DNA from: Paenibacillus apiarius
GTDB lineage: Bacteria > Bacillota > Bacilli > Paenibacillales > Paenibacillaceae
Length of the DNA: 64,000 bases
NCBI RefSeq assembly: GCF_017052585.1
Contig: NZ_JAFFHZ010000001.1
Span: forward strand, 5,704,001-5,768,000
Direction: 5' to 3'
Part shown: one piece after another, positions 17,182 to 27,559 of the stretch
Position numbering within the stretch: position 1 is the first letter of the stretch
Layout: every line of letters begins with the position of its first letter
The notes under the pieces: model-generated
What the model saw: the letters and a program-made list of their open reading frames with translations, nothing else
What the model was told of the DNA's origin: nothing
Database searches by the model: none
Position numbers and translations under genes: made by a program

Positions 17182-18210
17182 TTGAAACTGCAAATTGACA
17201 CCTGGGATTTGAGCGGCGCTTACGGGGACTGGCAAGATGTCACTCCATCCCCCCCACAGAAGCAGCACCATCAAATCTATTCCATTCCGACTGTGAGCGG
17301 AACAGGGCATTTACAACGGATTTTCTTAAGACAAGGCTTGGAGATCAATTGGTTCGACGCCGAATTGCACGAGCCGGTTACGATGGATGTCGGGGTTCAT
17401 TATCCTCACTTGGAAATCTCTTATACGATGTCTGGCACAGGCTGCTGGGAGACATCGACCCAAGCCTTCAACTTATCCGCAGGCGTCTCGTCGCTGATAT
17501 ATATGAGGGAGGCGAGGCTTCATGCCGAGCTCTCCCCAAAAGAGCCTTTGCAGCATATGGAGCTTCGCATCGATTTGCGGCATTTCGATGCCAATCTTCC
17601 CGAGCTGGAGCGATTGACAGCCAATCCGGTCTACTGCAGACAAACGGCAGGTTCTCCGCTAATTCCGCTCATCGTGGAGCAAATGAAGCATTGTCCGTAT
17701 AACGGATCACTTCAGAAGCTTTACTTGGAAGGGAAAGCACTCGAACTGCTGGCCTTTCATTTAGATGGAACGGATAAGGAAGAGATGGGACAGCAAGTCA
17801 AATCCAAGCTGACAGCCGAAGATATCCAATGCCTTCATGAAGCGAAGGATATATTATCCCGTACTTGGAAGCAGCCTCCGAGCTTGCTTGGACTTGCAAG
17901 ATTAACCGGGCTTAATGATTACAAGCTGAAGCTCGGCTTCAAAGAGTTGTTCGGCACGACTGTATTCGGTTATGTGCGAAGCCTGCGAATGAATGAAGCG
18001 CGATATATATTAGAGCAAGGAAAAGCCAATGTCAGCGAAACGGCCATCATGGTTGGGTATCACAATGTAAGCCACTTTGCATCGCTCTTTCGCAAAACCT
18101 TTGGTTACAACCCTAGTGAATTCGGAAAACTCACCTCCAGAGCGGACCTTGCGCGACAAATGAATCCGCATATTGTTAAGGATCATCCATTTACAGGTGG
18201 CAAAGCGTGA
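17182..18210 (+). CDS. AraC-family regulator, YbtA/PchR-like
   Basis: 342 residues starting with TTG; GGAGGAG lies seven bases upstream. The N-terminal 200 residues form a cupin-like ligand-binding part (LEISYTMSGTGCWET near residue 74). The last 100 carry two helix-turn-helix motifs (LLGLARLTGLNDYKLKLGF near 235, then VSETAIMVGYHNVSHFASLF). NDYKLKLGFKELFGTTVFGY is the characteristic wording of the YbtA/PchR group, which activates siderophore genes when it binds the ferric siderophore. Its place at the end of the MFS-ABC-ABC series repeats the ybtXQPA order, transcribed the same way here. It likely binds the inverted repeat at 17081 and 6061. Confidence 0.88.
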   Translation: MKLQIDTWDLSGAYGDWQDVTPSPPQKQHHQIYSIPTVSGTGHLQRIFLRQGLEINWFDAELHEPVTMDVGVHYPHLEISYTMSGTGCWETSTQAFNLSAGVSSLIYMREARLHAELSPKEPLQHMELRIDLRHFDANLPELERLTANPVYCRQTAGSPLIPLIVEQMKHCPYNGSLQKLYLEGKALELLAFHLDGTDKEEMGQQVKSKLTAEDIQCLHEAKDILSRTWKQPPSLLGLARLTGLNDYKLKLGFKELFGTTVFGYVRSLRMNEARYILEQGKANVSETAIMVGYHNVSHFASLFRKTFGYNPSEFGKLTSRADLARQMNPHIVKDHPFTGGKA

Positions 18211-18241
18211 AAAACACGGATCATGCATATGTACGATAGTT

Positions 18242-18281
18242 CAAAGATCATTCAGCCCATGTGCGCTAAATGATCTTTTTG
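18242..18281 (+). terminator. Terminator after the AraC gene
   Basis: AAAGATCATT and AATGATCTTT arms followed by T residues. Confidence 0.75.
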
Positions 18282-18430
18282 CATTGTTGTTTGATTCATC
18301 ATAGTAGTACCGTCCCTGTTTATTTGCATCTATTGGGTTCCTCTATGGCCTCATTGAATAAGGGATATTTCAACTGTTTTAGGGAAATCTACAATACAGC
18401 TATCATCGCATGACACAAGGAGGTAGGGTT

Positions 18431-19963
18431 GTGGGCTTATTAAAAAAAATGTTCAAAAACAATCAGAGAAAGAGCAGACCAATGTCAAAAAAGTCTGTGC
18501 TAACACCCCAACCGGTATTTCCCACAGTGGAGGAGAACATTCATTATTTGAAAGAAGCGCTGTTTCATACGGACGACCTCGTACGCCAAAAGGTATCGAT
18601 CCCCGGGCACACGAGCGAGTTTCTCTTTATGCACAGCATGTGCGACCAGAGTAAAATTCGTGAGGAAATATTAAAACCAATTTTGCAACAAAAAGATGGG
18701 GATTTAGAAGAACTTTTAATCGCGATGCGCGCGAACAAGCATGGTGATCTTGAGCAAGTGATTGATTTGTTAGTTAAGGGAAATGCCGTGCTCTTTATCG
18801 AGGGGATGGAAGATTGCTTTGTTATTGAGGTGAAAGCGAGTCATGTTCGAAATGTTGCCGAACCGAACAATGAGAAAATTGTGGAGGGCTCGCACGAAGG
18901 TTTTGTGGAGAGTATCAGTATTAATCTACAACTCGTGCGCAAACATATCGAGAATCGAAATTTGGTTGTGAAACGGTATAAACTCGGAAATGAAACAAAA
19001 ATTGAAGCGGTGATCGTCTATTTACAGAACTTGGCGAATCCCAAGCTTATCGAAGAAGTCGATCTCAGGATACAAAATATCGACGCTGATAATATCACAT
19101 CCTCCGAATTTATCGAAGAATATATCGAGGATACATCTTTCTCACCCTTTCCGCAGCTGCTGCATACGGAGAGACCGGATCGGGTCATAGGGAATCTGCT
19201 GGAAGGCAGAGTCGCGCTGTTGGCCGAAGGCAGTCCTACGGCCTTAATCATGCCCGTAACCTTCTTTGCCTTTTATCAATCGCCGGACGACTATAGTTTT
19301 CGCTCTGTGCAAGGGTCGTTTATCCGATTCATCCGGCTATTCAGTTTTGCCATCGCCATCGGTCTTCCGGCTTATTATATTGCGGTGGTGTCATTTCATT
19401 ACGAAGTGATCCCACAGGATTTGCTGCTGCCGATCAAAAGCAGTATTGAGCACATTCCGTACCCACCCATCCTTGAGGCCCTGTTTATGGAGCTGACGAT
19501 TGAATTGCTTCGCGAAGCCGGCATTCGCCTTCCTGGGCCGGTGGGACAAACGATTGGGATCGTCGGCGGCCTCGTTATCGGAGATGCGGTTGTCAAAGCA
19601 GGTCTGGTATCGAACGCCATGATCATTGTCGTCGCCTTAACGGCGATTGCTTCTTTCGTGGTGCCTTCTCATGAAATGAGTGCTTCCGTCCGAATACTGC
19701 GCTTCCCTGTCATGATAGCCGCATCGCTATTCGGATTCTTCGGGATTGTCTACAGCGTAATGATCATTCTAATCCATTTATGTATATTAGAATCGTTTGG
19801 AACGCCCTATTTTGCCCCTGCAGCACCTTTTCGATGGAAGGATTGGAAGGATACGATCATCCGGTTTCCTCAATGGGCATTGAAGCAGCGTTCGAATGAT
19901 CCAGCTCCACAAAAACTAGATCAACAGGGATCTTCAGGGGAGGAGCAGCAGAACGATGACTAA
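18431..19963 (+). CDS. Spore germination protein, GerA/GerKA family (A subunit)
   Basis: 510 residues. The A subunit of a nutrient germinant receptor in the spore inner membrane, working with B and C subunits. The N-terminal cytosolic domain spans about residues 30-240; the C-terminal half has about five membrane helices, with the conserved LAEGSPTALIMPVTFFAFYQSPDDY segment near 265 (a family hallmark) and the RLPGPVGQTIGIVGGLVIGDA region near 370. GTG 18431 is chosen because AAGGAGG stands seven bases upstream; the ATG at 18410 precedes that site. The stop overlaps the next gene by eight bases. Expected forespore (sigma-G) expression; no convincing sigma-G promoter was found. Confidence 0.92.
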   Translation: MGLLKKMFKNNQRKSRPMSKKSVLTPQPVFPTVEENIHYLKEALFHTDDLVRQKVSIPGHTSEFLFMHSMCDQSKIREEILKPILQQKDGDLEELLIAMRANKHGDLEQVIDLLVKGNAVLFIEGMEDCFVIEVKASHVRNVAEPNNEKIVEGSHEGFVESISINLQLVRKHIENRNLVVKRYKLGNETKIEAVIVYLQNLANPKLIEEVDLRIQNIDADNITSSEFIEEYIEDTSFSPFPQLLHTERPDRVIGNLLEGRVALLAEGSPTALIMPVTFFAFYQSPDDYSFRSVQGSFIRFIRLFSFAIAIGLPAYYIAVVSFHYEVIPQDLLLPIKSSIEHIPYPPILEALFMELTIELLREAGIRLPGPVGQTIGIVGGLVIGDAVVKAGLVSNAMIIVVALTAIASFVVPSHEMSASVRILRFPVMIAASLFGFFGIVYSVMIILIHLCILESFGTPYFAPAAPFRWKDWKDTIIRFPQWALKQRSNDPAPQKLDQQGSSGEEQQNDD

Positions 19964-21059
19964 TGCCAAGGATCAAGTTACGCCGGGGCAGCTTGTATTT
20001 TTGATTATCCAGACTCAAATTGGCGTCGGGCTGTTAGGGCTGACAAGCAAGGTGCATAGCGCAGCGCGAGGGGATGCATGGATATCCGTGCTGCTGGCGG
20101 GTATGCTGGCTCAATTGTTTATTGTCATGATGTGGCGTTTAAGCAGAAGGTTTCCTTCGCTTACGCTGTATGATTATTTGCCTGCTGTATTAGGAAAATA
20201 TATGGGTAAATTCATCCAATTCGTATATGCAGCTTATTTTATTTTGGTGTCCAGCTTCATCATTATGCAGTTTAGCAGGACGGTACAAGACTGGGTATTA
20301 ATCGATACGCCCAGATGGATCGTCATGGGCATGATGACGGGCATATGTCTTTATTTGGTTCGAGAGAGCCTGCAAACGATTGCCCGTTTTTTTGTTCTCG
20401 TCTTCTTCTGCAACATTGCGGTGATCATCATTTCATCGTATGCGTATATCCATGTTCACTTTCTATATGTATTACCAGTGGGACAGGCAGGCATATGGAA
20501 TATAACGAAGGGCGCGCACGAAGCCATGACCTCTTTTTCAGGGTACGAGCTTCTGTTGATTTGTTATCCTTTCGTGGAAGGAGGCAGCGCTTGGAAATTC
20601 AAGGCAGCAACCTTAGCGAATATCTACACCACCGTATTGTATACCTTTGCCGTCTTTACCAGTCTTATCGTATTCAGTCCAGCGGAGATGGAACTGCTTC
20701 CTCAACCCTTGCTTTACATGGTTAAGGCGTTAGCCTTCAGTTTGCTCGAGCGGCCTGACCTCTATTTCATCTCCCTATGGGCGGTCGTGGCGGCCACTTC
20801 ATTGATGGGTTATACGTTCATGGCATCCAGGGGGATCGCTAATCTCTTTCAGGCGCAAAGCAATCATCGGAAAGCCGTTCCTTACGCGGTGACCCTTGTA
20901 TTTGTCATTGCCCTGATCTTTCAAGATCCGCTCTTGATTGATATAGTGGGTAAATTTTTAGCCATCGTAAATTATGTGTTTGTATTTGGGATCCCATTCG
21001 TTCTATTCATGATTTCCGTTCTGTTCAATGTAAAGGAAGCTAGGGGGAGTACGGGGTGA
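19956..21059 (+). CDS. Spore germination protein, GerAB/GerKB family (B subunit)
   Basis: 367 residues with ten membrane helices, of the APC superfamily. The B subunit binds the germinant (an amino acid or sugar). It starts QVTPGQLVFLIIQTQIGVG, the usual opening of the family, and GGSAWKFKA in the middle is also typical. Overlaps the A-subunit gene by eight bases and the C-subunit gene by four (GTGA), so the three are translationally coupled. Confidence 0.92.
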   Translation: MTNAKDQVTPGQLVFLIIQTQIGVGLLGLTSKVHSAARGDAWISVLLAGMLAQLFIVMMWRLSRRFPSLTLYDYLPAVLGKYMGKFIQFVYAAYFILVSSFIIMQFSRTVQDWVLIDTPRWIVMGMMTGICLYLVRESLQTIARFFVLVFFCNIAVIIISSYAYIHVHFLYVLPVGQAGIWNITKGAHEAMTSFSGYELLLICYPFVEGGSAWKFKAATLANIYTTVLYTFAVFTSLIVFSPAEMELLPQPLLYMVKALAFSLLERPDLYFISLWAVVAATSLMGYTFMASRGIANLFQAQSNHRKAVPYAVTLVFVIALIFQDPLLIDIVGKFLAIVNYVFVFGIPFVLFMISVLFNVKEARGSTG

Positions 21060-22171
21060 GATTGGGTATCATCTTATTCGCAGCCTGCTTCATGGCAACG
21101 CTGACATCGGGTTGCTGGGATGTGCAAATGCTGAAGGACGATAGAATTGTATACATTGTGGGCTTGGATTTGAGTTCGGATGGGCAGCTTCAGTCGACCA
21201 TTTCGATACTTGATGTGAGCGGTTCGGACACCGTAAAGAGGGCGAATAGCGAAATCCTTACGGCAAGCGGATATACAAGCAGACATACCCGGGATATTAT
21301 TGACCGTGAAGTATCCGGTAGATTATCGGCTTCCAAGCTCCGTGTCATTCTAATCGGAGAGTCTTTGGCGAGACAAGGTATTTATCCGGTTCTCGATGTA
21401 TTATACCGTGATCCTAGAAGCGCTCTGAATGCAAGGATTGCTGTCGTTGCAGGCAAAGCTCATGATGTCATCAATAAGAAAATAACAGGCTCAAAACTAA
21501 TCGGCGAGCATTTCAACCAGCTGATCCGAAGTGCGGAACGCAGAACGGTTGTTCCAGCAGTTAACATTCAACTGATATGTCCTCCCATGCTGGATCCAGG
21601 GGATGATTTTGCTGTCCCGTATATTTCTAATAAAGAGACGAATCCTACGGTTTACGGGATAGCCTTATTTAATGGGGATAAAATAACAAGCACGTTTAAC
21701 TCAGAAGATTCATTATTGTACTTGCTGATGGCCGATAAATTAGCCAAGAACGCTAGCTTGACGCTTCAAGTAAATCAGGAGGAAAATCAGAACCTGGAAA
21801 AATATTTAGCGATGGACATTCAAAAATTAAACCGGAAGATGAAAGTAAACGTCCAAGGAAATCGGAGTATTAAAGTGACGCTGGATTTGAATTTAAAAGT
21901 AACTGCAACTGAATACCCGAAGGATCATTTAAATGATAGGCGAACTTTGGGACAGTTGAATAAGAAACTTTCGGAAGAACTGACGAGAAGAGCGCAGGCC
22001 ATTACGCAGAAAATGCTGCAGGCCAATCATGACGGGTTTGGGATCGGTCGAAGAATAATGGCATACTATCCGAATACATGGAACAATCTGAATTGGATAG
22101 AGGATTACCCAAAGGTAGAGTTTGATCCTAAAGTGACGGTAGAGATTGTTAGACATGGAATAATAAACTAA
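21056..22171 (+). CDS. Spore germination lipoprotein, GerAC/GerKC family (C subunit)
   Basis: 371 residues beginning with GTG inside the previous stop. A short signal sequence leads to the lipobox LTSGC at residues 16-20, so the mature protein is a diacylglyceryl-anchored lipoprotein facing outward from the spore inner membrane. GCWD directly after the lipobox is a hallmark of the Ger(x)C family, as is the C-terminal domain with QKMLQANHDGFGIGRR. Completes the receptor operon; a weak hairpin (ATACGC and GCGTAT) near 22175-22195 may end it. Confidence 0.92.
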   Translation: MRLGIILFAACFMATLTSGCWDVQMLKDDRIVYIVGLDLSSDGQLQSTISILDVSGSDTVKRANSEILTASGYTSRHTRDIIDREVSGRLSASKLRVILIGESLARQGIYPVLDVLYRDPRSALNARIAVVAGKAHDVINKKITGSKLIGEHFNQLIRSAERRTVVPAVNIQLICPPMLDPGDDFAVPYISNKETNPTVYGIALFNGDKITSTFNSEDSLLYLLMADKLAKNASLTLQVNQEENQNLEKYLAMDIQKLNRKMKVNVQGNRSIKVTLDLNLKVTATEYPKDHLNDRRTLGQLNKKLSEELTRRAQAITQKMLQANHDGFGIGRRIMAYYPNTWNNLNWIEDYPKVEFDPKVTVEIVRHGIIN

Positions 22172-22280
22172 ATATACGCGTACGAGCATGCGTATTTTGC
22201 AAAAGTAGTGGTGGATTAAATTACTGTGGACCTCACCTGCTTCAGACTTGAATTATCACCCGCAATGGTATATTATGTTA

Positions 22281-22300
22281 GGGAATGAACGTTCATTCTG
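22281..22300. promoter_or_regulatory. Bm3R1/FatR-type operator upstream of the tetR gene
   Basis: Perfect palindrome GAATGAACGTTCATTC at 22283-22298, 20 bases before the GTG start of the TetR gene. It matches the core of the operator known for Bm3R1 of Bacillus megaterium, so autoregulation is expected. Confidence 0.85.
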
Positions 22301-22318
22301 CATGAAAGGTGAGATCTA

Positions 22319-22885
22319 GTGACGACGAATAAGAGAGAAGATATTTTGCTAGCAGCATTGAATCTTTTTACCGCACGTGGTTTCGATGCGACGACCGTAC
22401 CGATGATAGCAGACACCGCAAAAGTAGGCGCCGGTACCATTTATCGATATTTCGACAATAAAGAGGTTCTGCTGAATTCCTTGTTTCAAGAATGCGTAGA
22501 GCAATTTTTCCAGGCGATAACGCAAGGTTTTCCTGAATCCGGAACCATTCGCCAGCAGTTTCATCACATTTTTTTTCAAACAATCCACTTCGCAAAAGGG
22601 AACAGGGAAGCTTTTTCGTTCATCGACTCGCACTTGAATCCTCGATTACTGGACGATAAAAGCCTGAAATCATTCGAAATAGGCATGGATTTTATTCGTC
22701 ACTTTTTAGTCCAAGGACAGCAGCAAGGCATTATCTCCTTGTTACCGCCTAATGCGTTGATCTCCATTTTCTATGGTGCTCTCGTCAAATTATTTGAAAC
22801 GATAAGAGCGGAGGTACTGGAGGAAACGGATGAACTTCTTGCAGGCGTGGAGGAATGCTGCTGGAATGCGATCCGGGTCCATTGA
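22319..22885 (+). CDS. TetR-family repressor of CYP102A (FatR/Bm3R1-like)
   Basis: 188 residues starting with GTG (AAAGGTGAG upstream). The N-terminal helix-turn-helix is clear: IADTAKVGAGTIYRYFDNKEVL at about residues 27-48. The rest is a ligand-binding helical domain. In bacilli FatR and Bm3R1 sit next to the cytochrome P450 CYP102A gene, repress it and are released by long-chain fatty acids. Here the gene is followed 148 bp later by CYP102A in the same direction, and palindromic operators precede both genes. Confidence 0.9.
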   Translation: MTTNKREDILLAALNLFTARGFDATTVPMIADTAKVGAGTIYRYFDNKEVLLNSLFQECVEQFFQAITQGFPESGTIRQQFHHIFFQTIHFAKGNREAFSFIDSHLNPRLLDDKSLKSFEIGMDFIRHFLVQGQQQGIISLLPPNALISIFYGALVKLFETIRAEVLEETDELLAGVEECCWNAIRVH

Positions 22886-22908
22886 CTCGGTCGTCTTCAT
22901 AACGCAAG

Positions 22909-22928
22909 CGGAATGAACATTCATTCCT
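22909..22928. promoter_or_regulatory. Second Bm3R1/FatR-type operator, upstream of CYP102A
   Basis: CGGAATGAACATTCATTCCT, a near-perfect palindrome (arms GAATGAA and TTCATTC), 105 bases upstream of the P450 start. Differs from the first copy at one core position. Confidence 0.82.
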
Positions 22929-23033
22929 ATTTTAGTCCGCGTTCACTAAGGTCGGTTTTCAGCACCAATAGCAGGCTCCTATTGAACTACCTCTTGCCAA
23001 AAAGAAGTATGAAATTTAAGGAGGCGAAGTAAC

Positions 23034-26000
23034 ATGTCCATTGCGATTCCACAACCCAAATCGTACGGTCCACTCGGAAATGTGCCCCAAATTAATCCTG
23101 ACACACCCGTTATGTCATTCATGAAGCTTGCGGAAGAATTCGGTGAAATTTATCGAATGAAGCTGCCGTTCGGAACCTTGCATGTTATTTCGGGATATGA
23201 ATTGGCGAAAGAATTGAGTGATACATCACGCTTCGGCAAGGTCGTGGATAAAACGATTTTAGACAACGTGCGAGCTTTCGCAGGGGACGGCTTGTTCACG
23301 TCCGAAACCGATGATCTGAATTGGAAGAAGGCCCACAATATTTTGCTCCCAAGCTTCAGCCGTACGGCTATGCGCGGATATTTTGACATGATGCTGGATC
23401 TGGCCACGCAGCTGATTCAAAAGTGGTCGCGCCTGAATCCCGACGAATGCGTAGAGGTTCCGGAGGACATGACCAGGCTGGCGATGGATACGATCGGATT
23501 ATGCGGCTTCAATTATCGATTCAACAGCTTCTATCGCGATCAACCCCATCCGTTCGTCACCAGTATGGTCCGGGCATTGGATGAAGCCATGAATCAAGCC
23601 CAGCGTCTTGGCATTCAGGATAAGCTCATGATTAAGACGAGGCGCCAGTTTATGCAGGACATCGATGTTATGTTCTCATTGGTGGATAAAATCATCGCCG
23701 AACGCAAAGCCCGCGGCCATCAGGAGACGGATGACTTGTTAGCCCATATGCTGCAGGGCAAAGATCCGGATACGGGAGAAGCTTTGGACGATGCGAATAT
23801 TCGCTATCAGATCATTACGTTTTTGGTAGCTGGTCACGAGACAACTAGCGGTTTATTATCTTTTGCGTTGTATTTTCTGTTGAATAATCGCGATAAGCTG
23901 CAAAAGGGATATGAGGAAGTGGATCGTGTATTAACGGCTCCTGTTCCGACCTACGCACAGGTAAAGAACTTGAAATATATCCGGATGATTCTCGATGAGT
24001 CGCTGCGTCTATGGCCTACAGCGCCAGCCTTTAATTTGCAAGTAAAAAAAGATACGATGCTGGCGGGGAAATACGCGATGAAACAAGGGGATCGCTTGCT
24101 TCTGTTGCTCCCTCAATTGCATCGTGACGTCGCCGTATGGGGAGACGATGCGAAGGAATTCCGTCCGGAGAGGTTCGAGGATCCGAGCCGGATTCCTCAC
24201 GATGCCTACAAACCATTCGGTATCGGTCAACGGGCTTGCATCGGTCAGCAATTTGCTCTGCAAGAGGCGACGCTTGTGCTGGGTCTGATTCTCAAACATT
24301 TCGAACTCATCGATCATACTCATTATCAATTGAAGTTAATGGAATCGCTGACATTGAAACCCGAAGGGTTCACCATGCAAGTCCGTGCCCGCAACAAACA
24401 GGCAGGCTATGTCCCTGCAGACGGCGGGAGCAGTACGCAATCGGCAATGAAAATAGCAGTTAATCAAGGCGATCGGGATCAGGCGGAGCGCCATGATACT
24501 CCGTTGCTGGTGCTTTACGGATCCGATCTTGGCACAGCCGAGGGTATTGCTCGGGAATTAGCGGATACGGCACGTTATCAAGGCTTCCGAAGCAAGGTTG
24601 CGCCTCTGAACGATTATACAGGTAAACTGCCTACAGACGGCGTAATTTATATTGTAACGGCTTCTTATAATGGCCAACCGCCCAATAATGCGCGTCACTT
24701 CGTTCAGTGGCTGCAAGAAGCGAAGCCTGGTGAATTGGAAGGGATTCGTTATTGCGTCTTTGGCTGCGGTGATCGTAATTGGGCAAGCACTTATCAGAGT
24801 GTTCCGAAATATGTTGACGAGCAGCTTGCATCCAAAGGGGGAACAAGACTACTCTCTCTCGGAGATGGCGACGTTAGCGGCGATTTCGAAACAGAGGTAG
24901 AGAGCTGGCGTGATCAGCTATGGCCTGCAGTCATGGGCTCATTGGGATTGAGCGTCAAAGAAAAGGAAAAACGCGTAACGCCTGCTCTGTCAATAGAGGT
25001 TGTCAGTGGAACGGTAGATGCACCGCTTGCCGACACGTACAATGCCCATTACGCAACGATACTGGACAACCACGAACTGCAAAAAGGAGGGGACGGGCGC
25101 AGTACGCGTCATATTGAAATCGAACTGCCGGAAGGAGTGTCGTATCAAGAGGGAGATCATGTGGGCGTTTTTCCTCTGAATCGGAAAGAACTCATCGAGC
25201 GTGTGTTAAGCCGATTTGGATTGGATGGCAACGACCATGTTATTCTGCATACGACCGGATTGAGCGTGGCGCACCTGCCGCTGGATCGCCCCGTAAAGCT
25301 ATACGACCTGCTGAGCCGCAGCGTGGAATTGCAGGAGGCTGCAACTCGAGCGCAGATTCGGGAGCTTGCCGCATTGACCGTATGCCCGCCGCATAAGCTA
25401 GAGCTGGAAGCTATGATGGAGGAAGAAGCATACAAATTGAACGTCCTTCAGAAACGGATTTCGATGCTTGACCTGTTGGAAAAATACGAGGCATGCGAAA
25501 TGTCGTTCGAACGCTTTTTGGAGCTGTTGCCTCCTCTTAAAGTTAGATACTATTCGATTTCCAGTTCTCCTCGCGTGCAGCCGCAGGAGATCAGCATTAC
25601 GGTCAGCGTCGTGCGGGGTCCCGCATGGAGCGGCCGACATGAATATAGGGGAGTTGCTTCCAATTATCTTGCCGACATGCAGCCGGGAGATTCGATCATG
25701 ATGTTCGTTCGTACGCCGCAGTCGGGCTTCCAGCTTCCTGAAGATCCAGGGACTCCGATTATTATGGTAGGACCGGGGGTTGGGGTCGCGCCGTTCCGCG
25801 GGTTTCTGCAGGCACGTCGCGCACTCAAGCGAGATGGAGTTCAGCTCGGCACAGCACATCTCTATTTCGGCTGCCGCGACGAAATGGATCATATATACCA
25901 TGAGGAATTGGAACAGTTCCAACAAGAGGGGCTTGTTGCCGTACACACAGCATTCTCGCGGATAAAAGGGCAGTCCAAGACTTATGTTCAACATCTGATG

Positions 26001-26252
26001 CAACAGCAGGAGCAGGAGTTAATCGGAATCCTGGATCAGGGAGGACGATTCTATGTATGCGGTGACGGAAGCAAGATGGCCCCGGATGTAGAGGCAGCCC
26101 TGCAAAAGTCTTATCAAGTTGTTCGCGGCGTCAGCGAAACAGAAGCAAAAAAATGGCTGGATCGTCTCGCGGTCGAGGGACAGTATGTCAAAGACGTGTG
26201 GGCAGGCGGAAAAGTTTCAAATCATCAATCACCATTTATAGGATACAATTGA
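23034..26252 (+). CDS. Self-sufficient cytochrome P450 / NADPH-P450 reductase, CYP102A family
   Basis: 1072 residues, a fusion of P450 and diflavin reductase as in P450-BM3; hydroxylates long-chain fatty acids at subterminal positions in the cytosol. The heme domain has Phe88 (the BM3 Phe87 position), AGHETT at 266-271, ESLR at 322-325 and [10 protein letters not shown] with the heme-ligand Cys402. The FMN domain begins near 490 ([11 protein letters not shown]), the FAD/NADPH domain follows (RYYSISSSP near 840, [11 protein letters not shown] near 1010) and the FAD-stacking Trp lies in DVWAG near the end. The BM3 substrate-anchoring Arg47/Tyr51 positions are Gly and Val here, as in CYP102A2/A3. 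TAAGGAGG precedes the ATG. Controlled by the adjacent TetR. Confidence 0.97.
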   Translation: MSIAIPQPKSYGPLGNVPQINPDTPVMSFMKLAEEFGEIYRMKLPFGTLHVISGYELAKELSDTSRFGKVVDKTILDNVRAFAGDGLFTSETDDLNWKKAHNILLPSFSRTAMRGYFDMMLDLATQLIQKWSRLNPDECVEVPEDMTRLAMDTIGLCGFNYRFNSFYRDQPHPFVTSMVRALDEAMNQAQRLGIQDKLMIKTRRQFMQDIDVMFSLVDKIIAERKARGHQETDDLLAHMLQGKDPDTGEALDDANIRYQIITFLVAGHETTSGLLSFALYFLLNNRDKLQKGYEEVDRVLTAPVPTYAQVKNLKYIRMILDESLRLWPTAPAFNLQVKKDTMLAGKYAMKQGDRLLLLLPQLHRDVAVWGDDAKEFRPERFEDPSRIPHDAYKPFGIGQRACIGQQFALQEATLVLGLILKHFELIDHTHYQLKLMESLTLKPEGFTMQVRARNKQAGYVPADGGSSTQSAMKIAVNQGDRDQAERHDTPLLVLYGSDLGTAEGIARELADTARYQGFRSKVAPLNDYTGKLPTDGVIYIVTASYNGQPPNNARHFVQWLQEAKPGELEGIRYCVFGCGDRNWASTYQSVPKYVDEQLASKGGTRLLSLGDGDVSGDFETEVESWRDQLWPAVMGSLGLSVKEKEKRVTPALSIEVVSGTVDAPLADTYNAHYATILDNHELQKGGDGRSTRHIEIELPEGVSYQEGDHVGVFPLNRKELIERVLSRFGLDGNDHVILHTTGLSVAHLPLDRPVKLYDLLSRSVELQEAATRAQIRELAALTVCPPHKLELEAMMEEEAYKLNVLQKRISMLDLLEKYEACEMSFERFLELLPPLKVRYYSISSSPRVQPQEISITVSVVRGPAWSGRHEYRGVASNYLADMQPGDSIMMFVRTPQSGFQLPEDPGTPIIMVGPGVGVAPFRGFLQARRALKRDGVQLGTAHLYFGCRDEMDHIYHEELEQFQQEGLVAVHTAFSRIKGQSKTYVQHLMQQQEQELIGILDQGGRFYVCGDGSKMAPDVEAALQKSYQVVRGVSETEAKKWLDRLAVEGQYVKDVWAGGKVSNHQSPFIGYN

Positions 26253-26345
26253 TTCAGATTTTGCAGATAGCGAGTGATTAATGATGATGATAAAAACGGA
26301 ATTTGGAAAGGGTGAAAATCTTATTTAAGTAGGGGAGGCTAACAT

Positions 26346-27023
26346 TTGGAAAACGATTTAGAACTAATGAACATACAAGCAGGGGTGCTATATGTTCACG
26401 ATCATGCTCGGCGTTTAACGATAATCAATGAGCCGATAAGTCAGCCTGCACCCCGATTTTTTTGGGGCCAAACAAAAATGGGCCAGGTGCTAAGGTTCCG
26501 TAGCGATGTACCGGATATTATTGTTGAAGAGATCTTGCACATCATGGATCAGGATGATACAACCGCCAAGATCGCAAATGTTATTCATGCTCTAGGTAGA
26601 GACAAGCCAATTAACCGCGTATGGTTAGGTCCCGCATATGTATGTCATATAATCGAGGCCGGCCTCACTGATGCGGTCTTGGTCACGGAACACAATAAAT
26701 ACTGCCTGGAAGCCGGGTTTCCCAAACTAGCATCTGAACTGACATTTCGGGAACCGTGTTTTATGGTGATTGAGAACGACATGGCGGTATCTGTCTGCTT
26801 CAGTGCGAGAAGTACCGCTAGAGCCGCAGAAGCTGGCGTTGAAACGTTGGAAGGTTATCGGGGGAAAGGATATGCAAGGAGCGTGACATCTTCCTGGAGC
26901 AGAGCCATACACGAATCAGGAAGGATCCCTTTATACAGTACCTCCTGGGATAATTATGCTTCGCAGTCAATTGCAAGACGACTTAATCTATATCTCTATG
27001 GAACAGATGTCTCTTTTTACTAA
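26346..27023 (+). CDS. GNAT family N-acetyltransferase
   Basis: 225 residues from a TTG start with GGGGAGG ten bases upstream. The acetyl-CoA binding loop is ETLEGYRGKGYARSV at about 171-185, followed by the C-terminal SWDNYASQSIARRLNLYLYG, a standard GNAT ending where an Asn-Ala-Ser segment and a hydrophobic strand close the fold. The first 140 residues are a poorly conserved N-terminal extension. Substrate unknown. It follows CYP102A by 93 bp but has its own ribosome-binding site; no shared role is evident. Confidence 0.8.
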   Translation: MENDLELMNIQAGVLYVHDHARRLTIINEPISQPAPRFFWGQTKMGQVLRFRSDVPDIIVEEILHIMDQDDTTAKIANVIHALGRDKPINRVWLGPAYVCHIIEAGLTDAVLVTEHNKYCLEAGFPKLASELTFREPCFMVIENDMAVSVCFSARSTARAAEAGVETLEGYRGKGYARSVTSSWSRAIHESGRIPLYSTSWDNYASQSIARRLNLYLYGTDVSFY

Positions 27024-27559
27024 GGTGTATGAACAACTATATGTCGGTTGACAAGAATATGTAGACATTATAGACCGCTGTTGGGTGTGAATTGTCTTGG
27101 CAACAACCTGATTAAGGAGACAGGAGTATCTTTACGCTAAAGGTTCATGCAGGCCGGACGCAGACGGCAGTGCGGCATTCAGCGGACAGATGCTCCTTCA
27201 TTATTTCATCGGATGTAGCGATCATCGCTTGCCTGCGGCACGCTTATTAACGGTTATTTCCGCAGGGCGAAGGAATCGTAACGGTGGATGAACTTGAACG
27301 ATGATTAGAAATGAGCTTTTTTTCATCCCCAGAGGTCCCGAAAGTAACGTAGTATTTTAGTGGAAAGTAGGATAAAATCATACGTAGAAAATTTTATCAA
27401 TTGTTAATATCGTACTCATAAACCACAAAACGAGTTATTATTTAATCCCGGCCGACGCCAGAACTTATTTCAAAAATTTGCAACTTATTGTAAAAATGTT
27501 TGGTTCAGCTCGAACTGGGACGCTTTGCAGTAACTGAGCGATTCGAGAGGATGAAGACC
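27024..27559. other. Intergenic region without a convincing gene
   Basis: Short stretches read coherently near 27130-27305 (for example GEGIVTVDELER before a TGA at 27301-27303), suggesting a worn-out coding fragment, but no family can be named. A T-rich stretch near 27318 may be a terminator. Confidence 0.4.

Noticed and set aside
18355-18430. TGAATA as a possible sigma-G -35 box before the germination operon
   Set aside because: No CATACTA-like -10 box lies at 17-18 bp; the promoter was not annotated.
27130-27305. HPr-like phosphocarrier remnant
   Set aside because: Only a short KVH and a GEGIVTVDELER tail look suggestive; no frame gives a continuous match.
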